DNA from: Pseudochelatococcus lubricantis | Lineage (GTDB): Bacteria; Pseudomonadota; Alphaproteobacteria; Rhizobiales; Beijerinckiaceae | Reading direction: 5' to 3' | DNA length: 64,000 nucleotides | Assembly (NCBI RefSeq): GCF_011762225.1 | Contig: NZ_JAASQI010000007.1 | Span: forward strand, 229,383 to 293,382 | Shown: in pieces, positions 33,028-43,711 of the stretch | How the letters are laid out: every line of letters begins with the position of its first letter | How positions within the stretch are numbered: position 1 is the first letter of the stretch | The notes under the pieces: model-generated | Told to the model about the DNA's origin: nothing | Database searches by the model: none | What the model saw: the letters and a program-made list of their open reading frames with translations, nothing else | Position numbers and translations under genes: made by a program

Positions 33028-33588
33028 TCACGTCGTCTTTCTTGCAATTGTCACACCCGTCCACGCCGGAGGATCAGAGGCGGGGAAGGATTCGAGCGAG
33101 GCTTCGAGGACCGGATCGAAACTCTCCCTGTCGCTGGTAGACGGGTCGGCCGTGCTCTCATGCTGGACGCCTCTTGAGAGGCGGCGATCGGGGCGGAACG
33201 GGACCCGGAAGGCTCCCGGGGCATCGACGCCCCTGTGCAGCCGGTGGCGCGTCTCACCCGCCCAAGGGTTCGCCATCCGGGCTCCCCCAGCGTCCTCGCG
33301 CACGACATAATGCCAGTCCTGCCGCTCTGCGAAGTCCACGGCGCTGTCGCGATCCGGAAACTTCAGCCGGATCGGACGATAGGGATCGCCGCTGGACGTG
33401 TATCCCATCAGCGGCTCGATCTGCGGCGGCCGGGACGGCTCGAACTCGAGGACCCAGTAGTTGGGCCGAGGCGCCGATGTCATCGCGGAACGGGCAGGAC
33501 GGTAGATGATTGCCGTCGGCACGTCCCAGGATGGCAGATCGGTTCCGGGAATTTTCGGCGGGAATGGTGGGCGATTATGGCCGCGCAT
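33028..33588 (-). CDS. NDUFS4-like (ETC complex I subunit) domain protein with SFPASDPPAW tail
   Basis: A 186-aa protein. Residues about 42-98 (NYWVLEFEPSRPPQIEPLMGYTSSGD, then RLKFPDRDSAVDFAERQDWHYVV) match the complex I 18-kDa accessory subunit (NDUFS4) fold. Residues 100-150 look like a basic linker, and the C-terminal DPVLEASLESFPASDPPAW is a short tail seen on many alphaproteobacterial proteins. A respiratory-chain-like domain in a protein quality-control operon is unexpected; it may bind or protect complex I or act as a small stress adaptor. It is followed by the rhomboid remnant and preceded, one base away, by a membrane protein gene. Confidence 0.7.
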   Translation of the reverse strand: MRGHNRPPFPPKIPGTDLPSWDVPTAIIYRPARSAMTSAPRPNYWVLEFEPSRPPQIEPLMGYTSSGDPYRPIRLKFPDRDSAVDFAERQDWHYVVREDAGGARMANPWAGETRHRLHRGVDAPGAFRVPFRPDRRLSRGVQHESTADPSTSDRESFDPVLEASLESFPASDPPAWTGVTIARKTT

Positions 33589-33589
33589 A

Positions 33590-34210
33590 TCAGTTCTCCC
33601 GGGAGTCGGTGGATACGAGAAGGTGACGTTCGAGATCGCCGAGTTTTTCCATTCGCCTCGAATTCAGGCGAACGGCGCGTTCGGTGTTCTGCGAAGGAAA
33701 GGCAGCAGCGTGCAGGACGTCCGACCGCATCGCTATCGTGAGATCGGCGACGGCATTCATCACGCCCTCTCCGTCCCCGTCCGAGAGCGTGCCGTCAGCA
33801 AAACCGGACTGCAAGCTCTCCAGTACCTGCTCGAAGCTGGACACGACCCCTGCACTCGCGACCACAGCCAGCTTGTGGCTGAGAACACGCAGTTCATCGA
33901 TCAGCTTCGCATCGTGCCTTGCGGTTTCCACGATCTCTGCGACCTTCTCGATGCAGGCCATGTAAATGTCGCATTGCTGCTGGAGGATGATGACCCTTCC
34001 TTCCTTGCGAAGCTCGAGATCGGTCTGGCGATTGAGAAGCGCCGCGGTCAGAATGATCGTCACGACAGCGCCGAGGAAGATGAGCGTCATCTCCTGCGCG
34101 AAAGGCAGTATGTCTTCGGCAAGATACATCGAACGAAAAACGAAAACGATGCCGATGCCCAAGGCAGCGGCCGCAGCAGCAAATGCCAAGTCAGGCAGGC
34201 GGTTCGACAT
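33590..34210 (-). CDS. two-helix membrane protein of unknown function
   Basis: A 206-aa protein from the ATG at 34210. Two hydrophobic helices (about 7-26 and 38-58) form an N-terminal hairpin, and a soluble helical domain (about 70-206) follows, probably cytosolic. No family is recognised. It is co-transcribed with its neighbours and separated from the NDUFS4-like gene by a single base. The longer frame (to 34366) reads into the neighbouring ORF. Confidence 0.6.
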   Translation of the reverse strand: MSNRLPDLAFAAAAAALGIGIVFVFRSMYLAEDILPFAQEMTLIFLGAVVTIILTAALLNRQTDLELRKEGRVIILQQQCDIYMACIEKVAEIVETARHDAKLIDELRVLSHKLAVVASAGVVSSFEQVLESLQSGFADGTLSDGDGEGVMNAVADLTIAMRSDVLHAAAFPSQNTERAVRLNSRRMEKLGDLERHLLVSTDSREN

Positions 34211-34425
34211 CAGCACCTCGCATTTTCGGTGCCAGGTGGCATGCACGGCTTTGCATCGGCGTCCGGCGCCTCTGCGTCCCGGTGCCGCAGGAAGATCGGC
34301 GTCGGTCCGCTGCCGAAGGGATTGAAGCCGGCCCCCAGGCAACGCTCGAAGATCGTTTCGTCCCATCGGGTGAAATCGTCCTCCTCGCCGGCAAGTCGCC
34401 CGTCATCCACCACAGGGCACCTCAC
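34210..34425 (-). CDS. possible small gene between hdeD and the two-helix protein
   Basis: A 71-aa acidic ORF whose ATG overlaps the hdeD stop (ATGA) and whose stop touches the next ATG at 34210, so it tiles the operon exactly. It has no recognised domain. A second frame (34191-34406) is also open here, so coding status is uncertain. The tiling is the main argument in favour. Confidence 0.4.
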   Translation of the reverse strand: MRCPVVDDGRLAGEEDDFTRWDETIFERCLGAGFNPFGSGPTPIFLRHRDAEAPDADAKPCMPPGTENARC

Positions 34426-35069
34426 GCCTTTGCCGATGGGGGAGCGTCATCGAAGGCCGCACCGTCCGAACGATCCGCCTTGCGAAGCCGTAGCCCGAGG
34501 AGGATCATCATCACCCCGAAGACCGCGGCGTAGAAGCCGATCAGCCAGCCGAGCGCGAGGAAGCTTTCGACCGGGCGCGTCAGCAGCATCCAGGTCACGA
34601 CGACACCGAGAACGACCGAGAGAAGGCCGCTGAGGATCAGCCAGATTTCGCCGTTGATTTCCTTTCGCAGGCGGATCGCTGCCGCGATCTCGAGGGCACC
34701 CGAGAACACGGACCAGAATGCGATGCTGGCCCAGAGGAATGTCGCAAGCACAAGCGTCGCGACAAAAGGCGAGACAACCACGACGACGCCCGTGGCGATG
34801 CCCAGAATGCCGCTGAACATCAGCCAGCCCCAGCGTTCGCCCTTGCGGATGTTACGTATCGCGGCGACGAGGCCGAACACGCCGTCGGCAAAGGCGAACG
34901 CGCCGAAGACCAGCGTGAGCGCCAGAAGCGCTTCCGCAGGCATGACGAAGGCTAGCACTGCGATGATCAATGCGAGCACGCCGCGTAACACGAATGCCCA
35001 CCAATTCCGGGACAGGCTGCACAGCATGTCCTGCATCTTGTCGGTCGGGTTTTCAGAGGCTGTGGTCAT
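34422..35069 (-). CDS. hdeD: HdeD-family membrane protein
   Basis: A 215-aa protein with six predicted membrane helices arranged in three pairs, typical of HdeD (WWAFVLRGVLALIIAVLAF near 24-42, WGWLMFSGILGIATGVVVV near 80-98). HdeD is an acid-resistance membrane protein and a conserved part of stress-tolerance loci. It has AGGAGATCGACCA before its ATG. It lies downstream of the hibernation/sigma fusion after a 26-bp gap. Confidence 0.88.
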   Translation of the reverse strand: MTTASENPTDKMQDMLCSLSRNWWAFVLRGVLALIIAVLAFVMPAEALLALTLVFGAFAFADGVFGLVAAIRNIRKGERWGWLMFSGILGIATGVVVVVSPFVATLVLATFLWASIAFWSVFSGALEIAAAIRLRKEINGEIWLILSGLLSVVLGVVVTWMLLTRPVESFLALGWLIGFYAAVFGVMMILLGLRLRKADRSDGAAFDDAPPSAKA

Positions 35070-35095
35070 TGGTCGATCTCCTATTCAGTTCCATG

Positions 35096-36238
35096 TCAGG
35101 TGTCGGAGCCGGCCTCCTCGCCGGTTAGGGCGGCGGCCACGCGGCGGCGATCCTCGATCGGCTGAGGCAGACGCTGCGTGTGAGCGATTTCCCGTTCGAT
35201 GGGCGCGCGGCCTGATGGATCTCTGACCAACCCGGCTTCGGCAAGCCTCGCGCGTAGTGTCGCGCCCGCATTTTCTGCGATCTCGGCGACCACTGTCTCG
35301 GTCAGGCCGAAAAGGTCTGCCGTCTCCGCGATCGTAGCGTTGTCGAGGTGGAGCCGATAGAGAACGCGGCGTTCGACCGACGGAAGATCGGCGATTGCCC
35401 GGTGCAGCACCATGGCGATCTTATGCCGATCCGCTTGGCTCTCGGGGTCTGTGCCGCCGTCGTCGGCGAGGAGGTCCTCCAGCATCAGCACTTCGTCGGG
35501 CTGGTAGAACTCGAACATCGCCTGATCCGCCTCGGTCGGATCCTCCGCCGGTGCCTCGGGTTCCGCCTCGATGGAGGCGGCATCCTCAGGCACGGCGCGG
35601 CGGGCGGCGCGGGATTCTTCCTCGATGGTCTCAAAAGCCAGCCGTTTCAGCCAGTCGCCGACGGAAAACTCCGAAGGCCGATCCTCGAAGCGGGCCAGCC
35701 CCTTGAGGATCGTCGCATCGAAGAGACCGCGAACGCTCAGATATCCCTCCGGTACCGATCCGCTGCATTCGAGATAGGTCAACTCGCGCCTGACGGTGTC
35801 ATAGATCGTATCGAGATGATCCTCGATCAGGTCAAAGAAGAGCTGGCGCCGGTCCGCTTCCGCCGCATCCCGCGCGGGCGGCAGCGGGGCGCCGATCCGG
35901 CGCCGGCGGGCGGGACGCTTGTATTCAGGCTCGTGCTTCAGGCGCGCCACATGCCGATCGACCTGGTGGCGCAGGTCGGCAAAGGCCTTGCGCAGGACAG
36001 GCTCGATCTCGAATCCCTCTTCCCGCGCCGCGATCACGCCCGACGGCAGTTGCAGGCGCAGGCTGACTTTGATGCGCTTCTTGCCCCTCGTCTGCGAGGC
36101 AACGACTTCGAGCCGGACCAGATCCTCGCGAAAGCGCGCAAGGTGCGGTTCAAGTTGCCGCACCTCTTCCTCGATGACCTCAGGCGCGCGCTGTTGGCCG
36201 TGCCGGTCGAGATTGCGGAATGATCTAATGGCGTTCAT
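35096..36238 (-). CDS. HPF/RaiA-like ribosome hibernation domain fused to sigma-70-like domains
   Basis: A 380-aa protein from the ATG at 36238 (GAAGGTCC upstream). Residues 1-105 have the hibernation-factor beta-alpha-beta-beta-beta-alpha pattern (EEEVRQLEPHLARFREDLVRLEV, KVSLRLQLPSGVIAAREEG, then a basic helix). After a basic linker, residues about 125-215 resemble a sigma region 2 layout (RRELTYLE, GYLSVRGLFDATILKGLARF). Residues about 275-345 resemble region 4 (LPSVERRVLYRLHLDNATIAETADLFGLTET). A protein that binds both ribosome and RNA polymerase could link translation arrest to stress transcription. Function is inferred from domains only. Confidence 0.7.
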   Translation of the reverse strand: MNAIRSFRNLDRHGQQRAPEVIEEEVRQLEPHLARFREDLVRLEVVASQTRGKKRIKVSLRLQLPSGVIAAREEGFEIEPVLRKAFADLRHQVDRHVARLKHEPEYKRPARRRRIGAPLPPARDAAEADRRQLFFDLIEDHLDTIYDTVRRELTYLECSGSVPEGYLSVRGLFDATILKGLARFEDRPSEFSVGDWLKRLAFETIEEESRAARRAVPEDAASIEAEPEAPAEDPTEADQAMFEFYQPDEVLMLEDLLADDGGTDPESQADRHKIAMVLHRAIADLPSVERRVLYRLHLDNATIAETADLFGLTETVVAEIAENAGATLRARLAEAGLVRDPSGRAPIEREIAHTQRLPQPIEDRRRVAAALTGEEAGSDT

Positions 36239-36270
36239 GCCGTGGACCTTCCTATAACTCTCCGAAGAGA

Positions 36271-36301
36271 TGGTCCGGCGCGACCGATATCGCGCCGGGC
36301 C
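36271..36301 (-). terminator. strong hairpin between clpK and the HPF-sigma gene
   Basis: CCGGCGCGA (36275-36283) and TCGCGCCGG (36290-36298) form a perfect 9-bp stem with a 6-base loop. It can be extended by two further pairs after a wobble position. No U-run follows, so partial termination or RNA processing that lowers expression of downstream genes relative to clpK is more likely than full termination. Confidence 0.45.
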
Positions 36302-36315
36302 AGTCTTTTGCGCTG

Positions 36316-39210
<2,895 letters not shown>

Positions 39211-39273
39211 TCGTCTTCTCCGTTTCCTTATCCAGTCAGGGTTGTCCGCGGATCATCTGCGCCAGTGACAGTG

Positions 39274-41106
39274 TCAGGCAGCGACCGCTTCCGTGCGTTT
39301 CACCTTGGACCCAATTGCCACCAGATCGGGCTCGTCCAGTGTCTCTCGTTGCAGGAGATCCTGCGCCGATTGCTCGAGAAGACCCCGATTGCTTTCAAGA
39401 AGGGTGAGGGTGCGCTTGAACACACCATCCACGATGTCGCGCACCTTCGCGTCCATCCGCTCAGCCGTGGCGTCGCTGTAGCGGCGGTTCAGCCACGACG
39501 ACTGGTCGCCGGTGCCGAGAAAGCCGGGCCGGTCGGTGTCGTAGCTGACATGCCCGAGGTCTTCGTCCATCCCGTACCGCGCGACCATGGCGCGGGCGAT
39601 ATCGGTGGCCTTGACCAGATCGTCGGCCGCCCCGGTCGAGACATGATTGTAGATGATCTTCTCGGCCGCGCGCCCGCCAAGCAGGACTGCGATCTTGTTC
39701 TCCAGCTCCTCCCGCGTCATCAGGAAGCGGTCCTCCGTCGGCCGCTGGATGGTGTAGCCGAGCGCGCCGATCCCGCGCGGGATGATCGAGACCTTGTGCA
39801 CCGGGTCCACCCCCGGCAGGGCCATCGCCACCAGCGCGTGCCCCATCTCGTGGTGCGCCACGATCTCGCGCTCGCGCGGGTTGAGCACGCGGTTCTTTTT
39901 CTCGAGACCGGCGACGATGCGCTCGACGGCATTGTTGAAATCGTCCATCGTCACCGCCTCGGCCTTCCGCCGTGTGGCGAGCAAGGCGGCTTCGTTCACC
40001 AGATTGGCGAGGTCGGCCCCGGAGAAGCCCGGGGTCAGCGCCGCGACCTTTTCAGCATCCACATCGGGGGCGAGCTTCACCTTCTTCATGTACACGCCGA
40101 GGATCTGGATGCGCCCCTTCTTGTCGGGCCGGTCCACCAGCACCTGCCGGTCAAAGCGTCCGGCCCGCAACAGCGCCGGATCGAGAATCTCCGGGCGATT
40201 CGTGGCCGCAAGCAGCACGATGCCGACTGATGGGTCGAAGCCATCGAGCTCGGTCAGAAGCTGGTTCAGCGTCTGCTCACGCTCATCGTGGCCACCGGCG
40301 ATCTGTCCGGAGGAGCGCGCCCGCCCAAGAGCGTCGAGTTCGTCGATGAAGATGATCGCCGGCGCGGATTTCCGGGCCTGCTCGAACAGGTCGCGCACCC
40401 GTGCGGCACCGACGCCCACGAACATCTCGACGAACTCTGATCCCGAGATCGAAAAGAAGGTCACGCCCGCCTCACCCGCCACCGCGCGCGCGAGAAGCGT
40501 CTTGCCGGTGCCCGGCGGCCCGACGAGCAATATGCCTTTGGGGATATGTGCGCCCAGCTTTCCGTATTCGGCGGGGTTCCTGAGGAACTCCACGACCTCC
40601 TCCAGCTCGGCCTTGGCCTCGTCCACGCCGGCCACGTCAGCGAAATTGACGCCGGTTTCCTTTTCCATGTAAACTTTGGCTTTGCTGCGGCCGACCTGCA
40701 TGAACCCGCCGAAACCCTGCTTGTCGGCGAACTTGCGGAACAGCAGCATCCAGATCCCGAAGAAGACAAGCGCTGGCGCCACCCAGGAAATCAGCGTGCC
40801 AAGAAAAGTGTTTTGCGGAACGCCAGTGATCTCGATACCTGACCGGTCTATCCGCTCCAGGATTGCGGGATTCACTACGGTCGTCACGAACTGCTTCTTG
40901 CCGTCGACCGGTTCGGCGAAGGTGCCTGTGATCGTGTCTGACCCGACCGCGACAGAGGAAATTTTCCCGTCAGCGAGATACTTCTCGAACTGGCTGTAGC
41001 TGATCGGCGCGACGGATTGCCAGCCGGCGATCAGGTTCTGGATGAAAAGCACGGCTATGAAAGCCACCACCCAGTACCAGATGTTGTATTCGGTCTTCTT
41101 TTCCAT
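39274..41106 (-). CDS. ftsH: FtsH-type ATP-dependent zinc metalloprotease (tLST copy)
   Basis: A 610-aa protein starting at MEKKTEYN (ATG at 41106, AAGGGA 7 bases upstream). Two membrane helices (about 8-26 and 104-123) flank a periplasmic domain. The AAA+ module has Walker A GPPGTGKT (196-203), Walker [12 protein letters not shown] and the second region of homology, followed by the zinc site HEMGH (419-423). It extracts and degrades misfolded membrane proteins. As in other stress loci it is a second copy in addition to the essential chromosomal ftsH. Confidence 0.95.
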   Translation of the reverse strand: MEKKTEYNIWYWVVAFIAVLFIQNLIAGWQSVAPISYSQFEKYLADGKISSVAVGSDTITGTFAEPVDGKKQFVTTVVNPAILERIDRSGIEITGVPQNTFLGTLISWVAPALVFFGIWMLLFRKFADKQGFGGFMQVGRSKAKVYMEKETGVNFADVAGVDEAKAELEEVVEFLRNPAEYGKLGAHIPKGILLVGPPGTGKTLLARAVAGEAGVTFFSISGSEFVEMFVGVGAARVRDLFEQARKSAPAIIFIDELDALGRARSSGQIAGGHDEREQTLNQLLTELDGFDPSVGIVLLAATNRPEILDPALLRAGRFDRQVLVDRPDKKGRIQILGVYMKKVKLAPDVDAEKVAALTPGFSGADLANLVNEAALLATRRKAEAVTMDDFNNAVERIVAGLEKKNRVLNPREREIVAHHEMGHALVAMALPGVDPVHKVSIIPRGIGALGYTIQRPTEDRFLMTREELENKIAVLLGGRAAEKIIYNHVSTGAADDLVKATDIARAMVARYGMDEDLGHVSYDTDRPGFLGTGDQSSWLNRRYSDATAERMDAKVRDIVDGVFKRTLTLLESNRGLLEQSAQDLLQRETLDEPDLVAIGSKVKRTEAVAA

Positions 41107-41120
41107 GCCGCTTGTCCCTT

Positions 41121-41552
41121 TCACTGGCGCCCGAGCCGCGCCCTGATCCGCTCGAGCAGCGCCAGCAGGATGCGCCTTTCGTCCGCCGACAGATCCTGCA
41201 GGATTTCATCTTCGAGCGCCGATTGCCGCGGCGCGAGTTCCTCCAGCATCTCCCGGGCCTTCGACGTTGCGGTGACGATCTGCGACCGCCTGTCGTCGAG
41301 CGAGGGCGACCGCTCCACCCAGCCGCCCCGGACCATGCGATCGACGAGCTGGCCCGCAGTGGCCGGGGCGACCTCAAGTCGGTCGGCCAGATCGCCGATG
41401 GTCAGCCCGGGCGCATCCTCGACATGCGCCGCCGCCATCCAAGACAGGCGGGTCAGTCCGCTGTCGCGGATGTCTTGGTCGATCCGCTGCTGGATGAGCT
41501 GCGCGACTCGGTGGATCGTCGTCCCGATCAGCGCGATGTCCGAAGAGATCAT
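41121..41552 (-). CDS. MarR-family transcriptional regulator
   Basis: A 143-aa protein from the ATG at 41552 (GGAGGAAGG upstream); the longer frame runs through the divergent promoter. The winged helix spans about 35-105 (LSWMAAAHVEDAPGLTIGDLADRLEVAPATAGQLVDRMV, with the wing DDRRSQIV). It is the first gene of the leftward operon and lies opposite the hsp20 operon, so it probably controls both through the palindromes between them. It is the only DNA-binding regulator other than the HPF-sigma protein in the locus. The inducing signal is unknown. Confidence 0.88.
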   Translation of the reverse strand: MISSDIALIGTTIHRVAQLIQQRIDQDIRDSGLTRLSWMAAAHVEDAPGLTIGDLADRLEVAPATAGQLVDRMVRGGWVERSPSLDDRRSQIVTATSKAREMLEELAPRQSALEDEILQDLSADERRILLALLERIRARLGRQ

Positions 41553-41611
41553 GGGTATCCTTCCTCCGGTTGCATGATACACAGGATAGACCGCATTCCA
41601 TACAAAGTGCA

Positions 41612-41637
41612 ATGCATGCATCATATATGCTTGCATA
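41612..41637. promoter_or_regulatory. candidate MarR operator palindromes
   Basis: ATGCATGCAT (41612-41621) is a perfect palindrome and TATGCTTGCATA (41626-41637) is an inverted repeat. Both share TGCAT/ATGCA half sites, and further half sites (TTGCATGATA) lie at 41570-41579. The cluster lies in the AT-rich middle of the 200-bp divergent region, the expected place for an autoregulated MarR operator. Confidence 0.5.
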
Positions 41638-41655
41638 ATAAATAGAACCACCTAT

Positions 41656-41682
41656 CTTGATGGGCGGTCTCCGAACCCACAT
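41656..41682 (+). promoter_or_regulatory. candidate heat-shock (RpoH, sigma-32) promoter for hsp20 operon
   Basis: CTTGAT (41656-41661), 14 bases, and CCCACAT (41676-41682) resemble the RpoH consensus CTTGAA-N13/14-CCCCAT. It is placed about 75 bases upstream of the first hsp20 start, a distance that suits heat-shock control. Confidence 0.45.
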
Positions 41683-41754
41683 CCGGCCGGCACCGTTGCC
41701 CGGTCCCTCCATGCCGTCGGTTCGGGGGCATCGATCAGCAACAGGAGGCCAGCA

Positions 41755-42180
41755 ATGCTCTACCCGACATATCTGCGCCGCAGCGATCCCTTTGCGCTGA
41801 TGCGCTCCATGATGCGCGATCTCGACCGCGGCTTCTGGCCGCCGTCCCGCGCGGCGTTCCCGGCGGTGAATCTCTGGCAAGGCCCTGAGGCCGTTGCCAT
41901 CGCCGCTGAACTTCCCGGCATCGAACCGGGCGACATTGAAATTTCGGTCAAGGACAACGTCCTGACGCTTTCGGGCGAACGCAAGGCGCCCGAGGTTCCC
42001 GACGGTGCGCGCTGGCATCGCAACGAACGCGGTTACGGCAGGTTTTCACGCGCGATCCGCCTGCCGTTCGCGGGCTCGGATGACAAGGTCGAGGCGAGGA
42101 TGACGAACGGCGTATTGCGGATCGTCATCTCCCGGCCCGAGGAAGAAAGGCCGAAGAAAATTGAGATCAAGGCGGCCTGA
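41755..42180 (+). CDS. small heat shock protein, Hsp20 family (first copy)
   Basis: A 141-aa alpha-crystallin domain protein. The domain spans about 38-141 (AVNLWQGPEAVAIAAELPGIEPGDIEI, then RGYGRFSRAIRLP), and the N-terminal arm is short and aromatic (SDPFALMRSMMRDLDRGFW). It lacks a long C-terminal extension. It acts as an ATP-independent holdase that keeps unfolding proteins soluble for the disaggregase. It is the first gene of the rightward operon, 14 bp before the next hsp20. Confidence 0.92.
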   Translation: MLYPTYLRRSDPFALMRSMMRDLDRGFWPPSRAAFPAVNLWQGPEAVAIAAELPGIEPGDIEISVKDNVLTLSGERKAPEVPDGARWHRNERGYGRFSRAIRLPFAGSDDKVEARMTNGVLRIVISRPEEERPKKIEIKAA

Positions 42181-42194
42181 GAGGAGCTGGAACG

Positions 42195-42593
42195 ATGAGC
42201 ACCGACATCACGCAAGCCGCCGAAAAGACGCCGACCGACGCGCCTGAAACCGCCGCCAGCGGCCGCATCTACCGTCCGCTGACCGATATCGTCGAGACCG
42301 ATCAGGGTGTCTCCATGATGCTTGAAATGCCTGGGGTCGCCGCCGATGCGGTCGAAATCACGCTCGAAAATCGTGTGTTGACGATCCGCGGCAAGGTTGA
42401 CCCGGTGCGGCCGGAAAACCTCGAACTTGCCTATGCCGAATATGGCGAGGGCGATTTCGAGCGTGCCTTCACGCTTTCCGAGGACTTCGACCCCGACAGG
42501 ATCGAAGCCGAGATGCGTGGAGGTGTCCTCACCCTGACGCTCCCCCGAGCCCCTGAAGCGCAGCCGAAAAGGATCGCCGTCAAGGGCGCCTGA
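42195..42593 (+). CDS. small heat shock protein, Hsp20 family (second copy)
   Basis: A 132-aa protein with an alpha-crystallin domain (about 32-125: DIVETDQGVSMMLEMPGVAADAVEI, then GGVLTLTLPRAPE). The N-terminal arm is Ala/Thr-rich and the IxI-like C-terminal motif is KRIAV. It diverges strongly from the first and third copies, so the three probably co-assemble or bind different clients. GAGGAGCTGG (42180-42189) provides its ribosome-binding site. Confidence 0.9.
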   Translation: MSTDITQAAEKTPTDAPETAASGRIYRPLTDIVETDQGVSMMLEMPGVAADAVEITLENRVLTIRGKVDPVRPENLELAYAEYGEGDFERAFTLSEDFDPDRIEAEMRGGVLTLTLPRAPEAQPKRIAVKGA

Positions 42594-42613
42594 AAACCGA
42601 AGGAGATCATATC

Positions 42614-43105
42614 ATGCAGATCAAAGACCTCATTCCCTGGGCGCGCAAGGACGGCGCGCCAGATTCCAAGAACAGCGAAGATAACGCGATCGCGACACTC
42701 CAGCGCGAAATGAACCATGTGTTTGAGAACTTCTGGAACCGGGTCGGTCATTTCGAATGGCCCTTTGGCAGCGGCGAAGCGAAATCCGACGTGGTCGAGA
42801 CCGACAAGGCGATCGAAGTATCGATCGAGCTGCCGGGCATGGAGATGAAGGACATCGAGGTGACGGTCAACGATGACATGTTGACTGTGAAGGGAGAGAA
42901 GAAGATCGAGCGCCAGGAGGAGAAGAAGGGATACTATCTCTCCGAGCGCAGCTACGGCGCGATCTACCGGACAATTCCGCTCCCCCCCGGTGTGGATGGC
43001 GAAAAGGCGCAAGCATCCTTCAAGAACGGGGTTCTGACGATCAAGCTGCCCCAGACTCCCGAGGCGCAGGCCAAGGTCAAGCGCATCGAGGTCAAGAACG
43101 GCTGA
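42614..43105 (+). CDS. small heat shock protein, Hsp20 family (third copy)
   Basis: A 163-aa protein, the longest of the three, with a negatively charged N-terminal arm and the crystallin domain at about 55-158 (DVVETDKAIEVSIELPGMEMKDIEV, then GAIYRTIPLPPGVDGEKAQASFKNGVL). C-terminal VKRIEV carries the IxI-type oligomer anchor. It closely resembles the Hsp20 that is a core member of heat-resistance loci. AAGGAG at 42600-42605 is the ribosome-binding site. Confidence 0.93.
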   Translation: MQIKDLIPWARKDGAPDSKNSEDNAIATLQREMNHVFENFWNRVGHFEWPFGSGEAKSDVVETDKAIEVSIELPGMEMKDIEVTVNDDMLTVKGEKKIERQEEKKGYYLSERSYGAIYRTIPLPPGVDGEKAQASFKNGVLTIKLPQTPEAQAKVKRIEVKNG

Positions 43106-43116
43106 TTTGCCACATG

Positions 43117-43207
43117 GGGGTCGCCGGTTTGCGGCGTCCCCTCCGCTCCGTGCGATATCGCACCGTCTGGCAAAGCCCCGGGGAGCCTGTCTCTCCGGGG
43201 CGGCTTT
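43117..43207 (+). terminator. two GC-rich hairpins between the hsp20 trio and psiE
   Basis: GGGG-T-CGCC (43117-43125) pairs with GGCG-T-CCCC (43133-43141). Downstream, AAAGCCCCGGGGAG (43172-43185) pairs with CTCTCCGGGG (43191-43200) and CTTT (43204-43207), interrupted by one mismatch and a bulge. The second stem ends in a short T-run, so it may end or reduce transcription after the hsp20 genes and leave psiE-degP-htpX at a lower level. Confidence 0.45.
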
Positions 43208-43219
43208 CGAGAGGCAATC

Positions 43220-43711
43220 ATGAAAGACTTGCAGCGATCCGGGCTGACCCGTGAACAATGGTCGGCGATGACGCTCTACGAGAAGTTCGAGCAAGTTGTC
43301 ATCTTCGTCCTCAGCGTCATCATTGCGGCGATCGTCGTGGCGTCGGTCTGGGCGCTGATGCGCGAAGTCGTGAACCGCCTGCTTCTGGGGGCATTCGATA
43401 CTCTCGATTACGCCACCTTCCAGGTGGTGTTCGGCATGATCTTCACCGTGGTGATCGCGCTCGAGTTCAAGCGCTCCCTTCTTGTTGCGACCGAACGCAG
43501 CTTCGGGATCCTCCAGGTCCGCACGATCGTGCTGATCGCGCTCCTCGCCATCGCGCGCAAATTCATCATCCTGGACCTCGGCGAGACGGAATCATCCAAG
43601 ATTGCCGCACTCGCGGGCGCGGCGCTTGCGCTCGGGGTTGTCCACTGGCTGGTGCGCGATCAGGACCGGCGCGAACAGCTCCCTACTGAAAATGCGGATG
43701 GCGGTCAATGA
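43220..43711 (+). CDS. psiE: PsiE-family membrane protein
   Basis: A 163-aa protein with four membrane helices (about 25-48, 65-85, 95-112, 125-145) and the pattern of phosphate-starvation-inducible PsiE (AFDTLDYATFQVVFGMIFTVVIALEFKRS near 56-84). It is a conserved member of heat-resistance loci, though its molecular role is unknown. It has GAGAGGCAATC before its ATG and is coupled to the protease gene by ATGA. Confidence 0.88.
   Translation: MKDLQRSGLTREQWSAMTLYEKFEQVVIFVLSVIIAAIVVASVWALMREVVNRLLLGAFDTLDYATFQVVFGMIFTVVIALEFKRSLLVATERSFGILQVRTIVLIALLAIARKFIILDLGETESSKIAALAGAALALGVVHWLVRDQDRREQLPTENADGGQ

Noticed and set aside
34191..34406. Alternative leftward frame overlapping the possible 71-aa gene
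   Set aside because: Its start does not tile with hdeD, and it overlaps the start of the two-helix protein gene; the frame at 34210-34425 fits better.
41553..41651. N-terminal extension of the MarR protein
   Set aside because: It would run through the AT-rich operator region, while the ATG at 41552 has a strong GGAGGAAGG signal and the usual family length.
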